Assembly (NCBI RefSeq): GCF_019654915.1
Contig: NZ_BPET01000031.1
Location: 1-63,194 of the forward strand
Length of the DNA stretch: 63,194 nt
Reading direction: 5' to 3'
Source: Shewanella sp. MBTL60-007
GTDB lineage: Bacteria > Pseudomonadota > Gammaproteobacteria > Enterobacterales > Shewanellaceae
This document shows positions 46,587 to 54,898 of the stretch, one piece after another. Each line of letters begins with the position of its first letter. The first letter of the stretch is position 1. Both the position numbers and the translations under genes were made by a program. The notes under the pieces are model-generated. The model was given only the letters and a program-made list of their open reading frames with translations, did not search any database and had not been told where the DNA came from.

Positions 46587-47261
46587 ATGCAATCACTTTG
46601 GATTGGCTTTGGCATAGGTTTAACCTTACTACTGTCTGGCTGTGTCGCACATATACCTGAACCAGACACAGCACCAGGTAAGCCTGAGTGGGCGCCACCA
46701 GAAATTGACTACAGCCTACCGACAGCCGAGAACGGCAGTGTTTATCGCCCAGGCTTTATGCTCACCCTATTTAAAGATAAGCGCGCATTTCGTGAAGGCG
46801 ACATTCTTACGGTAGCACTGGACGAGAAAACCTATTCAAGTAAACGTGCCGATACCAAGACCAACAAGGTAAGCGGTATGTCGATTGATGGCCAAGGTAC
46901 CACAGGCAGTAACAGCATCAGCGGTAGCGGAGAGGCCAATATGGGGCGCTCCTTTAACGGCACAGGCTCCAGCACCCAACAGAACCAACTGTCGGGCTCG
47001 ATCACAGTGACCGTGGCTAAGGTTTTGCCCAATGGCGCTTTACTGATCCGTGGTGAAAAATGGTTACGACTAAACCAAGGTGATGAATACCTTCGCCTGC
47101 TGGGTCTGATCCGCGCCGATGACATAGGTAATGACAACACCATCTCGTCGCAGCGTATCGCCGACGCACGGATAATCTACGGTGGCCAAGGTGCCATCTC
47201 AGATAGCAACCGCATGGGCTGGGCCGCCCGCTACTTCAATAGCCCTTGGTTCCCATTGTAA
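46587..47261 (+). CDS. flgH: Flagellar L-ring lipoprotein FlgH (lateral system)
   Basis: 224 residues from the ATG at 46587, preceded by AAAAGGG; the frame opens at 46548, but the lipoprotein signal starts at the second ATG. Signal peptide II with lipobox LLSGC (Cys19). DKRAFREGDILTVALDEKTYSSKRADTKTNK and the C-terminal IIYGGQGAISDSNRMGWAARYFNSPWFPL are FlgH signatures. It forms the outer-membrane bushing. Confidence 0.95.
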   Translation: MQSLWIGFGIGLTLLLSGCVAHIPEPDTAPGKPEWAPPEIDYSLPTAENGSVYRPGFMLTLFKDKRAFREGDILTVALDEKTYSSKRADTKTNKVSGMSIDGQGTTGSNSISGSGEANMGRSFNGTGSSTQQNQLSGSITVTVAKVLPNGALLIRGEKWLRLNQGDEYLRLLGLIRADDIGNDNTISSQRIADARIIYGGQGAISDSNRMGWAARYFNSPWFPL

Positions 47262-47298
47262 GCATCAGTTTGAGTATTCAAAAGTCAGGATTGTGTGA

Positions 47299-48429
47299 AT
47301 GAAAAAAATAGCCATCTTTATGGTCAGTCTGTTGTTAGGGCTATCGCCTCTACTATCCGTTCAGGCGCAGCCTCAGCATCGCTATCTGATGGATATTGTC
47401 GATGTACAAGGGATCCGTGATAACCAACTGGTAGGTTACGGCTTAGTTGTCGGTCTAGATGGCACGGGTGACCGCACTCAAGTGCGCTTTACCAGCCAGT
47501 CTATCGTCAACATGCTAAAGCAGTTTGGGGTGCAAATTGATGATAAGACAGATCCTAAACTGAAGAACGTCGCAGCGGTTGCGGTCCACGCTACCGTACC
47601 ACCACTGGCGAGCCCAGGACAGACTTTAGACATTACCGTGTCATCACTCGGCGATGCTAAAAGTCTGCGTGGCGGTACCCTATTGATGACCCCAATGCGT
47701 GCCGTTGATGGTGAGATCTATGCTGTTGCCCAAGGTAACTTGGTGGTTGGTGGTGTATCGGCTCAAGGCCGTAACGGCACCTCGGTCACCATAAACGTAC
47801 CGACCGTGGGTAACATTCCTAATGGTGCGCTATTAGAAGCACCTATGCACAGTAACTTTAATGAAAACGAGCACATAGTACTAAATCTTATCGACCCAAG
47901 TTTTAAGACTGCCCGCAACATCGAGCGCGCGGTCAACGAGCTATTCGGCCCTGATGTCGCGCAAGCGGACAGCAGCGCCAAGGTGATTGTTCGTGCGCCA
48001 AGTTCTAATCGCGAGCGCGTTACCTTCATGTCTATGCTCGAAGAGTTGCAAATTGAGCAAGGGCGCAAATCTCCACGAGTAGTGTTCAATAGTCGCACCG
48101 GTACCGTTGTTATGGGCGGCGATGTCGTGGTACGTAAAGCCGCTGTCAGTCATGGCAACCTCACGGTGACCATCGTTGAGCAAGAGTTTGTTAGTCAACC
48201 TAATGGTGCCTATCTGGGGCAAGCGCAAGGTGAAACCGTTGTGACCACCGACAGTCAGGTCGATATCAATGAGGGCGACGGCCATATGTTTGTCTGGCCT
48301 GAAGGTATAGCCCTCAATGACATAGTCCGTGCCGTTAACAGTCTAGGCGCATCACCGATGGATCTAATGGCCATCTTGCAAGCCCTAAACGAAGCCGGAG
48401 CCCTAGAAGCTGAATTGGTGGTGATCTAA
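47299..48429 (+). CDS. flgI: Flagellar P-ring protein FlgI (lateral system)
   Basis: 376 residues. Sec signal ([22 protein letters not shown]), then [69 protein letters not shown] and the C-terminal [38 protein letters not shown] complete the family pattern. A periplasmic ring around the rod in peptidoglycan. Stop overlaps flgJ (TAATG). Confidence 0.97.
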   Translation: MKKIAIFMVSLLLGLSPLLSVQAQPQHRYLMDIVDVQGIRDNQLVGYGLVVGLDGTGDRTQVRFTSQSIVNMLKQFGVQIDDKTDPKLKNVAAVAVHATVPPLASPGQTLDITVSSLGDAKSLRGGTLLMTPMRAVDGEIYAVAQGNLVVGGVSAQGRNGTSVTINVPTVGNIPNGALLEAPMHSNFNENEHIVLNLIDPSFKTARNIERAVNELFGPDVAQADSSAKVIVRAPSSNRERVTFMSMLEELQIEQGRKSPRVVFNSRTGTVVMGGDVVVRKAAVSHGNLTVTIVEQEFVSQPNGAYLGQAQGETVVTTDSQVDINEGDGHMFVWPEGIALNDIVRAVNSLGASPMDLMAILQALNEAGALEAELVVI

Positions 48430-48842
48430 TGAAACTCGACAATAATCACAGCTACCTTAATCAACTCGATGCCGGTGAGTTGATTAAATCCAATGGCGAG
48501 CAAGGTGCACTTAAGCTTGTGAGCCAACAGTTTGAAGCCCAGTTTCTGCAAACCGTTTTAAAACAGATGCGTAGCGCCTCCGATGTGATGGCAGATAAAG
48601 ACAGCCCACTGTCATCGCAAAACGATGGCATGTACCGCGACTGGCACGATGCCGAGCTTGCAGGACGCCTAAGCCAGATGCAAAGCACAGGGCTTGCCGA
48701 GGTGATGACCAAACAATTATCGGCAGGACTTAAGTCTAAGCCGGAGACGGTCGCCTCTAATAATCAAACTAATGGCAATACCAATACCGTTGCAATGCAA
48801 CCAGCCTTGATATTGCCTTTTATTACCAAGCCGCAAACCTAA
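48429..48842 (+). CDS. flgJ: FlgJ-like rod-cap protein, short form without muramidase domain
   Basis: 137 residues, less than half of a standard FlgJ (about 310). It holds only the rod-scaffold N-terminal domain (SQQFEAQFLQTVLKQMRSASDVMADKDSPLSS and YRDWHDAELAGRLSQMQSTGLAEVMTKQLS). The C-terminal glucosaminidase domain that cuts peptidoglycan for rod passage is absent, without any sign of a frameshift. A separate lytic enzyme, perhaps from the polar system or elsewhere, would be needed. Confidence 0.9.
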   Translation: MKLDNNHSYLNQLDAGELIKSNGEQGALKLVSQQFEAQFLQTVLKQMRSASDVMADKDSPLSSQNDGMYRDWHDAELAGRLSQMQSTGLAEVMTKQLSAGLKSKPETVASNNQTNGNTNTVAMQPALILPFITKPQT

Positions 48843-48903
48843 ATAGGCTGCGGTGCTGATTAGTCTTCGCCGTCATTTAAAACGCTAGAGATAAGGATTC
48901 AAG

Positions 48904-50277
48904 ATGAGCATGCTCAACATAGGTATGTCAGGGCTTAATGCCAGCATGGCAGCCCTAACCGCCACTTCCAATAACGTCACCAACGCCATGGTGCCGGGAT
49001 ATTCTCGTCAACAAGTGATGCTTAGCTCTGTGGGAAATGGCATCTACGGCAGTGGCTCTGGCGTGATGGTCGATGGCGTACGCCGTATATCGGATCAATA
49101 CGAAGTCGCTCAACTTTGGAATACCACCAGCAACCTCGGATTTGCTAAGACCCAGTCTAGCTATTTTGGCCAAGTCGAGCAGATTTTTGGTTCTGAAGGT
49201 AACAGTATCTCGGCTGGGCTGGATCTACTGTTTGCCTCACTAAACTCGGCTATGGAGCAACCTAACGAGATTGCCCATCGCCAAGGTGTGCTCAACGAAG
49301 CCAAGGCGCTGACCCAACGCTTTAACTCAATCAGCGAAGGGCTAAACTCGCAGGTGACCCAAGTTGAAGGCCAAATTAATGCCTCGGCAAAAGAGATCAA
49401 CAGCCAACTAGAAACCATCGCCAGCTTTAATGCCGATATTCAAAAAGCTAACGCCAACGGTAACGTACCTTTAGCACTACTCGATGCACGAGACGCCGCT
49501 ATCGATGATCTGTCAGAGATTATCGACGTCAATGTCGTTGAAGACTCTTCGGGTATGATCAACATCTCTTTAGCACAGGGACAACCTCTGCTATCGGGCA
49601 CGATTGCATCTAAGGTTCAAGTTACCCCCGACCCAACCAACCCTAAATTTAGCCAGCTCAGCATTCAGTTCGGCCAATCGAGCTTTCCGCTAGATGAAAG
49701 TGCAGGCGGCAGTTTAGGTGCGCTGATCGACTACCGAGACAACAGCTTAGTGGACTCGATGGCGTTCATCGATGAACTCGCCATGACCATGGCCGATGAG
49801 TTCAATACTGTACTGGCTGGCGGCACAGACTTAAATGGCAATACACCGACTCAAGATCTATTTACCTATGATCCAACTAACCCTGCTGGCAGCCTAAAAC
49901 TGACCTCTGGATTTAACGCCGACATGCTGGCGTTTGGTAAAGATGGCACCCCGGGCGACAACAGCAACTTGGTAGAACTGGTCGATATCGCCAACAAGAG
50001 CTTCACCTTTAGCTCTATGGGAGTCGACGCCACCATGGGTGATGCATTCGCCAGTAAGATTGGTGAACTAGGCTCGGCCTCTCGCCAGGCTCAAATGTCG
50101 AAAACAACAGCCGAAAATCTCCAACTGGAGGCCCAAAAACAGTGGGCGAGCACCAGTGGCGTCAACATGGATGAAGAGGGGGTCAACCTCATCATCTACC
50201 AACAGTCTTATCAGGCAAATGCCAAGGTTATCTCGACTGCAGATCAGCTATTTCAAACAATCCTAAACAGCATTTAA
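48904..50277 (+). CDS. flgK: Hook-filament junction protein FlgK (lateral system)
   Basis: 457 residues. N-terminus MLNIGMSGLNASMAALTATSNNVTNAMVPGYSRQQV and C-terminus VNMDEEGVNLIIYQQSYQANAKVISTADQLFQTILNSI are the FlgK (HAP1) terminal helices. The central region is shorter than in E. coli FlgK (547), usual for lateral copies. TAAGGATTC precedes the start. Confidence 0.95.
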   Translation: MSMLNIGMSGLNASMAALTATSNNVTNAMVPGYSRQQVMLSSVGNGIYGSGSGVMVDGVRRISDQYEVAQLWNTTSNLGFAKTQSSYFGQVEQIFGSEGNSISAGLDLLFASLNSAMEQPNEIAHRQGVLNEAKALTQRFNSISEGLNSQVTQVEGQINASAKEINSQLETIASFNADIQKANANGNVPLALLDARDAAIDDLSEIIDVNVVEDSSGMINISLAQGQPLLSGTIASKVQVTPDPTNPKFSQLSIQFGQSSFPLDESAGGSLGALIDYRDNSLVDSMAFIDELAMTMADEFNTVLAGGTDLNGNTPTQDLFTYDPTNPAGSLKLTSGFNADMLAFGKDGTPGDNSNLVELVDIANKSFTFSSMGVDATMGDAFASKIGELGSASRQAQMSKTTAENLQLEAQKQWASTSGVNMDEEGVNLIIYQQSYQANAKVISTADQLFQTILNSI

Positions 50278-50287
50278 GGAGCTCTTC

Positions 50288-51205
50288 ATGCGTGTAAGTA
50301 TGCTTAATCTCTACAGCAATAATTTACAGAGTCTGCAGAACTCCACTGCCGATATCGCCAGACTCAATGAAATGATGTCTACGGGCACATCAATACTGCG
50401 CCCATCGGACGATCCTATCGGCTCGGTCAGGGTCATTGGTAATGAACGTGACATGGCCGCTACCAACCAATATATAAAAAATACCGAATCATTGAGTACC
50501 AGTTTTAGCCGCTCAGAAACCTATATGTCGAGCATGGTCGAGCTGCAAGGTCGTATGCGTGAAATTACCGTATCGGCAAACAATGGTAGCTTATCACCTG
50601 AAGACAGAGCGGCTTATGCGGCCGAAATGAACGAACTACTAGAGGCATTTGCCGATACCCTCAACGCTAAAGACGAATCAGGCAACTACCTTTTTTCAGG
50701 TAACAAAACCGACACTCCGCCCATTGGCAAAGATGCCGATGGCAACTATGTCTACCAAGGCGATACCAACACTCGTGAAGTACAGACTTCTGGTTCATCT
50801 TGGATGACGGCTAACAGTACCGCTGCAGACTTTATCTTTTCAAACGGTAGTACTGATATTCTCAATCAAACCAAAGAGTTTATTGCGGTTCTCGAAGACC
50901 CAACACTGGCTCCGGGTGATCCCGCATTTAGCCAAGCCGCCGATGATATGCAAGCCAGCTTAGATGATACCCTGACCAGTATTAGCTCGGCGATCACCGA
51001 CATAGGTGGTAAACAAAACACCTTAAGCTTGGTACAGGCTTCCCATGAGGAGCGTGTGCTTTTTAACAAAGAAGTGATAGGTGAAACTGAAGGTTTAGAC
51101 TATGCTCAGGCCACTGCAGAGTACAACTTAAAGCTAACCACCCTTAAAGTGACTCAACAGACCTTTGTGCAGGTATCACAGCTATCCCTGTTCAACCATA
51201 TATAA
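50288..51205 (+). CDS. flgL: Hook-filament junction protein FlgL (lateral system)
   Basis: 305 residues. The flagellin-like N-terminus MRVSMLNLYSNNLQSLQNSTADIARLNEMMSTGTSILRPSDDPIGSVRVI is typical FlgL (HAP3), and the C-terminus EYNLKLTTLKVTQQTFVQVSQLSLFNHI pairs with it. It connects FlgK to the filament. Its final five codons plus stop lie within the first unit of a 16-bp tandem repeat. Confidence 0.94.
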   Translation: MRVSMLNLYSNNLQSLQNSTADIARLNEMMSTGTSILRPSDDPIGSVRVIGNERDMAATNQYIKNTESLSTSFSRSETYMSSMVELQGRMREITVSANNGSLSPEDRAAYAAEMNELLEAFADTLNAKDESGNYLFSGNKTDTPPIGKDADGNYVYQGDTNTREVQTSGSSWMTANSTAADFIFSNGSTDILNQTKEFIAVLEDPTLAPGDPAFSQAADDMQASLDDTLTSISSAITDIGGKQNTLSLVQASHEERVLFNKEVIGETEGLDYAQATAEYNLKLTTLKVTQQTFVQVSQLSLFNHI

Positions 51206-51245
51206 GTTCAACCATATATAAGTTTAATCAAATATAAGTTCAATC
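51190..51245. repeat. 16-bp tandem repeat at the flgL stop codon
   Basis: GTTCAACCATATATAA occurs twice in perfect tandem (51190-51205, 51206-51221), then once with three changes (51222-51237), then as a partial copy. Unit one encodes the last FlgL residues and stop, so the array arose by duplication of the gene end. Confidence 0.85.
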
Positions 51246-51272
51246 TTGATCGAATCAGCTTAAGAGAAGTTA

Positions 51273-52307
51273 ATGCTCAACGGGATTTCAGACTCACTCA
51301 ATGTTCAACAGCGCAGCCAGACGGTTGCGCCGAGTGCAGGTATACAGCAACCGCCAAAAGAACAAACTAAGGCCAATGTTGCTAGCATTCCAAGCCATAG
51401 ATTAGAGAGCTATAACCGCTGGGCTAAGGTCACGCAGGGACAGCACAAGATCAGTGCGTCCCAAGTGGCAGAGCAGGGTTTACTGCAGGTTCAAAGCCTG
51501 CTTAAGCAGTTGCAAGGCCAAAGCCAACAATCACTGTCATCTAGCCTAGGCTCTTCTAACCTAGACAGTGAGCAGATAAATCGCAGTCTGCAGATCCAGC
51601 AAAAACTGGCACAACTTGAGGTCAGCTATCAAGGTAAGCCTCTAGTCGATCATCAGCTCAATCTAATATCTAGTCAAAGACCCGCCGCCAAGTACAGTTT
51701 CAGCTTAAAGTCGGTAGATTTGGCCGCTGTAAAACCACGCGATGAACTGATCAATATGCAACTAGGCAATGAATCAGTAAGAGTGCTATTACCCGCAAAT
51801 GCACAACCTGCAGAGCTGGTAAGCAGACTAAACAGTGCACTTAAGCCGCTGGATATGCAGGTGCTTCGCAGCAATGAAGGCCGAGTCATCTTCAAGAGCA
51901 ATAAGCAGCAATGGCAACAACTGCAAGCAGGGTTATTGATGATCGGTCAAGGTCAACGTTTACCCGCCGGAGATGTCAGAACCATCAAGGTCAGCGAAGA
52001 GCTGAATTGGCAAGATCCCAGAGAATGGCGCTTCAATAGCCATGCGGATCTCAAACAGACCATGGCTAAAATAGCCAAGACACGCCACAAGGTTGAATCG
52101 CAGTTGCAAGAGTTGAATAGCGGCAAGCAACAACTTCAACAACAATTACACAGAGTAAACCAGCGCAAAGATACAGTATTAGAGCTGGAGTCGACTCTGA
52201 CTCAAGTGACCAGCTTAATGCAGTCCTCTCCTTTTAGTCTGCAAGTTACCTCGTTAATGGCGCAGGCAAATCTGAGCCGCCCTCAGGTATCGGCTTTACT
52301 CTCTTAA
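51273..52307 (+). CDS. Uncharacterised flgL-linked protein with coiled coil
   Basis: 344 residues; I do not recognise the family. Residues 1-140 are polar and glutamine-rich without a signal peptide. Residues 158-210 (MQLGNESVRVLLPANAQPAE, then LNSALKP, ending VIFKSN) resemble the flagellin-IN / FliD beta motif, where an LPA-A-x-(E/D)-L-x-x-x-(I/L)-N pattern is common. Residues 262-315 form a strong coiled coil. Located 67 bp after flgL and converging with the flagellin methylase, it probably belongs to the lateral flagellum. A hook-filament accessory, cap or length-control protein is possible; nothing in the sequence decides. Confidence 0.75.
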   Translation: MLNGISDSLNVQQRSQTVAPSAGIQQPPKEQTKANVASIPSHRLESYNRWAKVTQGQHKISASQVAEQGLLQVQSLLKQLQGQSQQSLSSSLGSSNLDSEQINRSLQIQQKLAQLEVSYQGKPLVDHQLNLISSQRPAAKYSFSLKSVDLAAVKPRDELINMQLGNESVRVLLPANAQPAELVSRLNSALKPLDMQVLRSNEGRVIFKSNKQQWQQLQAGLLMIGQGQRLPAGDVRTIKVSEELNWQDPREWRFNSHADLKQTMAKIAKTRHKVESQLQELNSGKQQLQQQLHRVNQRKDTVLELESTLTQVTSLMQSSPFSLQVTSLMAQANLSRPQVSALLS

Positions 52308-52371
52308 GAATCGATTGGCTTGGGGGCTAGCAATATATAGCCCCACAAACCCAAGGGCGACATTAATACCG

Positions 52372-53547
52372 TTACGACAACAAGGTGAGTATCGAGGCTA
52401 AATCATCAAATTTAGCTTCATCCAAAAGGTTGATAGCATACTCACTGTAATTTGCCTTATGCTGCCGATTGGTGTGATACACCTGAAAACACATGATGAT
52501 GTCATGCTCAGATAATCCCTCATTCTTAGCAGCTATCACGGCTAAATAGCAGCGCAGCATAAAGAAATCCAACAGCATCACTCTAAAGGCCTGCGATGGA
52601 GTGAGTTTATCAACTTGGGGGAAGTTCATATGGTAAAAGTAATAAAGTAGATAACGACTAAATAGCGCTTGCTGGTCTGCCAATGCAGGTATAGCGACCT
52701 CCTTCCAAGCTTGGTTAATACGGTTCATACTAATGTTTTTTTCATCATCCGCCATGGATAGAATAGCCTGATTAATTAGCTCAAACCGACTCCGTCCACG
52801 CCTGATTTTATTAGTATTTAGCCATAATTGAATCGAGGTGAACGCATGCATCTGGTGCGCATCCGTATCTTGATTAAAGCCCTCGAAATGCTGCTTTAAC
52901 TGGCCGTTATCGCTTAAAATTATTAGCTGTTGAAACATATTGTCGATGGCATTACTTTCAAGTTCACCATTAGCCACCCGCTCGGTAGTTTTCATCAAAA
53001 TACCAATAGCGGTAAGACCATGCTCTAATGGTTGTTCAGGCTTAAGTAATAGTTGAATCGAGTAGTCATAAGCCTTCTGCGCCCAGATCGGTGCTGCTTT
53101 GAATGTACGACTATGGGTGATCGTCGTGCGTTCAACGCGAAATGCATCGGGCCTTAGCAGAATATTTCTCGCCGCTTCAGGGCAAGATAAGGATAGGCTG
53201 TCATAACGATCCCCCCCTCTCATATGCGCCATTCTAGGGTAGGTCTTGCAAGTATTACTTAGCAGAGCCTCCCCAGCCTTTGCGTGGATCTGGCACAAGT
53301 TGTTTTCATCTAAAAAGCCACAGGCTCCCTCTTCATTCAATACAGCTTGCGCCCATATTTGCTCACTCTTTTTTACCTTCTTCAGCGCAGTTTTAGCCAA
53401 AGTCTTAAGCTCGCTATGGGCTAAGGTCTTCTTATAGCTTTGCTTATCAATATGAATACTCCATCCATAGCAACAGCTGTCCTCACATTCACCACCAATA
53501 CAGCTGAAGTTAGTGACGAAACTGGGTCTAATGAGTGAATGTTTCAT
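52372..53547 (-). CDS. fliB: FliB-type flagellin lysine N-methylase
   Basis: 391 residues, similar to Salmonella FliB (about 400). The N-terminal cysteine-rich site FSCIGGECEDSCCYGWSIHID (Cys16, Cys21, Cys25, Cys26) and downstream CGFLDENNLCQIH and SNTCKTYPRM are the conserved metal or Fe-S binding pattern of this family. It transfers methyl groups to surface lysines of flagellin. Its gene lies directly upstream of, and divergent from, the single lateral flagellin gene, which has nine lysines. Such modification changes filament surface hydrophobicity and adhesion in Salmonella. Confidence 0.88.
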   Translation of the reverse strand: MKHSLIRPSFVTNFSCIGGECEDSCCYGWSIHIDKQSYKKTLAHSELKTLAKTALKKVKKSEQIWAQAVLNEEGACGFLDENNLCQIHAKAGEALLSNTCKTYPRMAHMRGGDRYDSLSLSCPEAARNILLRPDAFRVERTTITHSRTFKAAPIWAQKAYDYSIQLLLKPEQPLEHGLTAIGILMKTTERVANGELESNAIDNMFQQLIILSDNGQLKQHFEGFNQDTDAHQMHAFTSIQLWLNTNKIRRGRSRFELINQAILSMADDEKNISMNRINQAWKEVAIPALADQQALFSRYLLYYFYHMNFPQVDKLTPSQAFRVMLLDFFMLRCYLAVIAAKNEGLSEHDIIMCFQVYHTNRQHKANYSEYAINLLDEAKFDDLASILTLLS

Positions 53548-53796
53548 TCTCGCTCTCTTTTGTAATCAAGTTTTGGCTAAGCCTAAATATGTCTATAGAA
53601 GGCGACCCAAACAGCGATTAGCTAAAGTCTTTTTTTACTATTCACCCATGAAAAACAAAATATTTAAACCTTTAAATTCAAAGAATTAAATGCAATTCGA
53701 CAAATAAAATCGACTATAGCTTTCAGTTTTCAATTCGCGTGTCGTTTTAAGGTTATAGAAACCAAACAATCTGTTAAAAACTCAAAGGAATATCCT

Positions 53797-54606
53797 ATGT
53801 TATCTGTAATGACTAACAACGCGTCTAACATCGCTCAAAATGCCGTGACTAAAAATAACGACCTACTTAGCAACGCTATGGAGCGTCTATCTACAGGTCT
53901 TCGTATCAACAGTGCATCTGACGATGCTGCTGGTCTACAGATTGCGACTCGCCTAAACGCTAACGTAACGGGTATGGAAACTGCTGGCCGTAACGTATCT
54001 GACGCGACTTCAATGCTACAAACTGCCGATGGTGCATTAGACGAGCTAAACAACATCGCGACTCGCCAAAAAGAACTAGCAACTCAAGCAGCTAACGGTG
54101 TGAACTCGGCTGAAGATATTGCAGCACTAGATGCTGAATATAAAGAGCTTAACGCTGAAGCAATCCGTATTATCGATAGCACTGAATATAGTGGTAACAA
54201 ACTATTCACCGAATTAGATGGTGCTGTAGACTTCCAAATCGGCGCATCTTCAGCTGAAAAACTAACAGTAACGACAAAAGTTGCTGACGTTAAAGCACTA
54301 TTCGTTGGTGAACTAACTGACCAAGCAGCTGCTGTAGGCGAAATCGACAACGTAAACGCTATTATCGATGCCGTTGGTGCAGAGCGTTCTAACCTAGGTG
54401 CTAGCATCAACCGTTTAGGTCACACAGCATCTAACCTAACTAACGTTACCGAGAACACTAAAGCTGCAGCAGGTCGTATCATGGATACCGATTTCGCAGT
54501 AGAAACAGCTGCTATGACTAAGAACCAGTTATTAGTTCAAGCAGGTACTAACATCCTGTCTTCTTCAAACCAAAACACTGGTTTGGTTATGGGTCTATTG
54601 GGTTAA
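53797..54606 (+). CDS. lafA: Lateral flagellin
   Basis: 269 residues, a short flagellin. N-terminal D0/D1 (MLSVMTNNASNIAQNAVTKNNDLLSNAMERLSTGLRINSASDDAAG) and C-terminal D1/D0 (TKNQLLVQAGTNILSSSNQNTGLVMGLLG) are conserved. The variable outer region (about 145-190) is only some 45 residues, giving a thin filament without large D2/D3 domains. AAAGGAATATCCT precedes the ATG. Codon choice is strongly biased (many CTA, GGT, AAC), as in highly expressed genes. A clean sigma28 promoter was not found, only a weak candidate near 53720-53750. Confidence 0.95.
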   Translation: MLSVMTNNASNIAQNAVTKNNDLLSNAMERLSTGLRINSASDDAAGLQIATRLNANVTGMETAGRNVSDATSMLQTADGALDELNNIATRQKELATQAANGVNSAEDIAALDAEYKELNAEAIRIIDSTEYSGNKLFTELDGAVDFQIGASSAEKLTVTTKVADVKALFVGELTDQAAAVGEIDNVNAIIDAVGAERSNLGASINRLGHTASNLTNVTENTKAAAGRIMDTDFAVETAAMTKNQLLVQAGTNILSSSNQNTGLVMGLLG

Positions 54607-54637
54607 TCTCCCCCCCCCTACTCCCAACTTTCTATCT

Positions 54638-54660
54638 AGGGCCTTCGGGCCCTTTTTTTT
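54638..54660 (+). terminator. Terminator of lafA
   Basis: AGGGCC-TTCG-GGCCCT stem with a stable UUCG tetraloop, then eight T. A strong terminator suited to a very active gene. Confidence 0.95.
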
Positions 54661-54853
54661 GGCAACAAATTCCCCTCAATACTTCAGTGGCCCTAGCTTG
54701 AGGTCGCCTTACTTATTACATGGTTGTAGCGAACGTAGCGCCCAGGCTTAAAGCGGAAGCAACACTTCCCTTCTCCTGTGACTAACGGAAAATCAATTTA
54801 CCCGCCGCACATCCTAAGGTAAGCAAAAACACCATAAAACAGTTACTTAACTT

Positions 54854-54870
54854 TTGGCATGAAGATTGCC
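54854..54870 (+). promoter_or_regulatory. Sigma54 promoter of fliD
   Basis: TTGGCATGAAGATTGCC fits the -24/-12 consensus (TTGGCAYG-N4-TTGC), with GG and GC 10 bp apart. It lies 28 bp before the fliD start. Probable LafK target. Confidence 0.8.
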
Positions 54871-54898
54871 ACTTGCATAACAAAGATTGGAGGATCAA

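Noticed and set aside
53700..53760. Sigma28 promoter for lafA (TCAGTTTT...GTCGTTTT)
   Set aside because: Only about half of the -10 positions match GCCGATAA. Expected biologically, but the sequence does not support a firm call.
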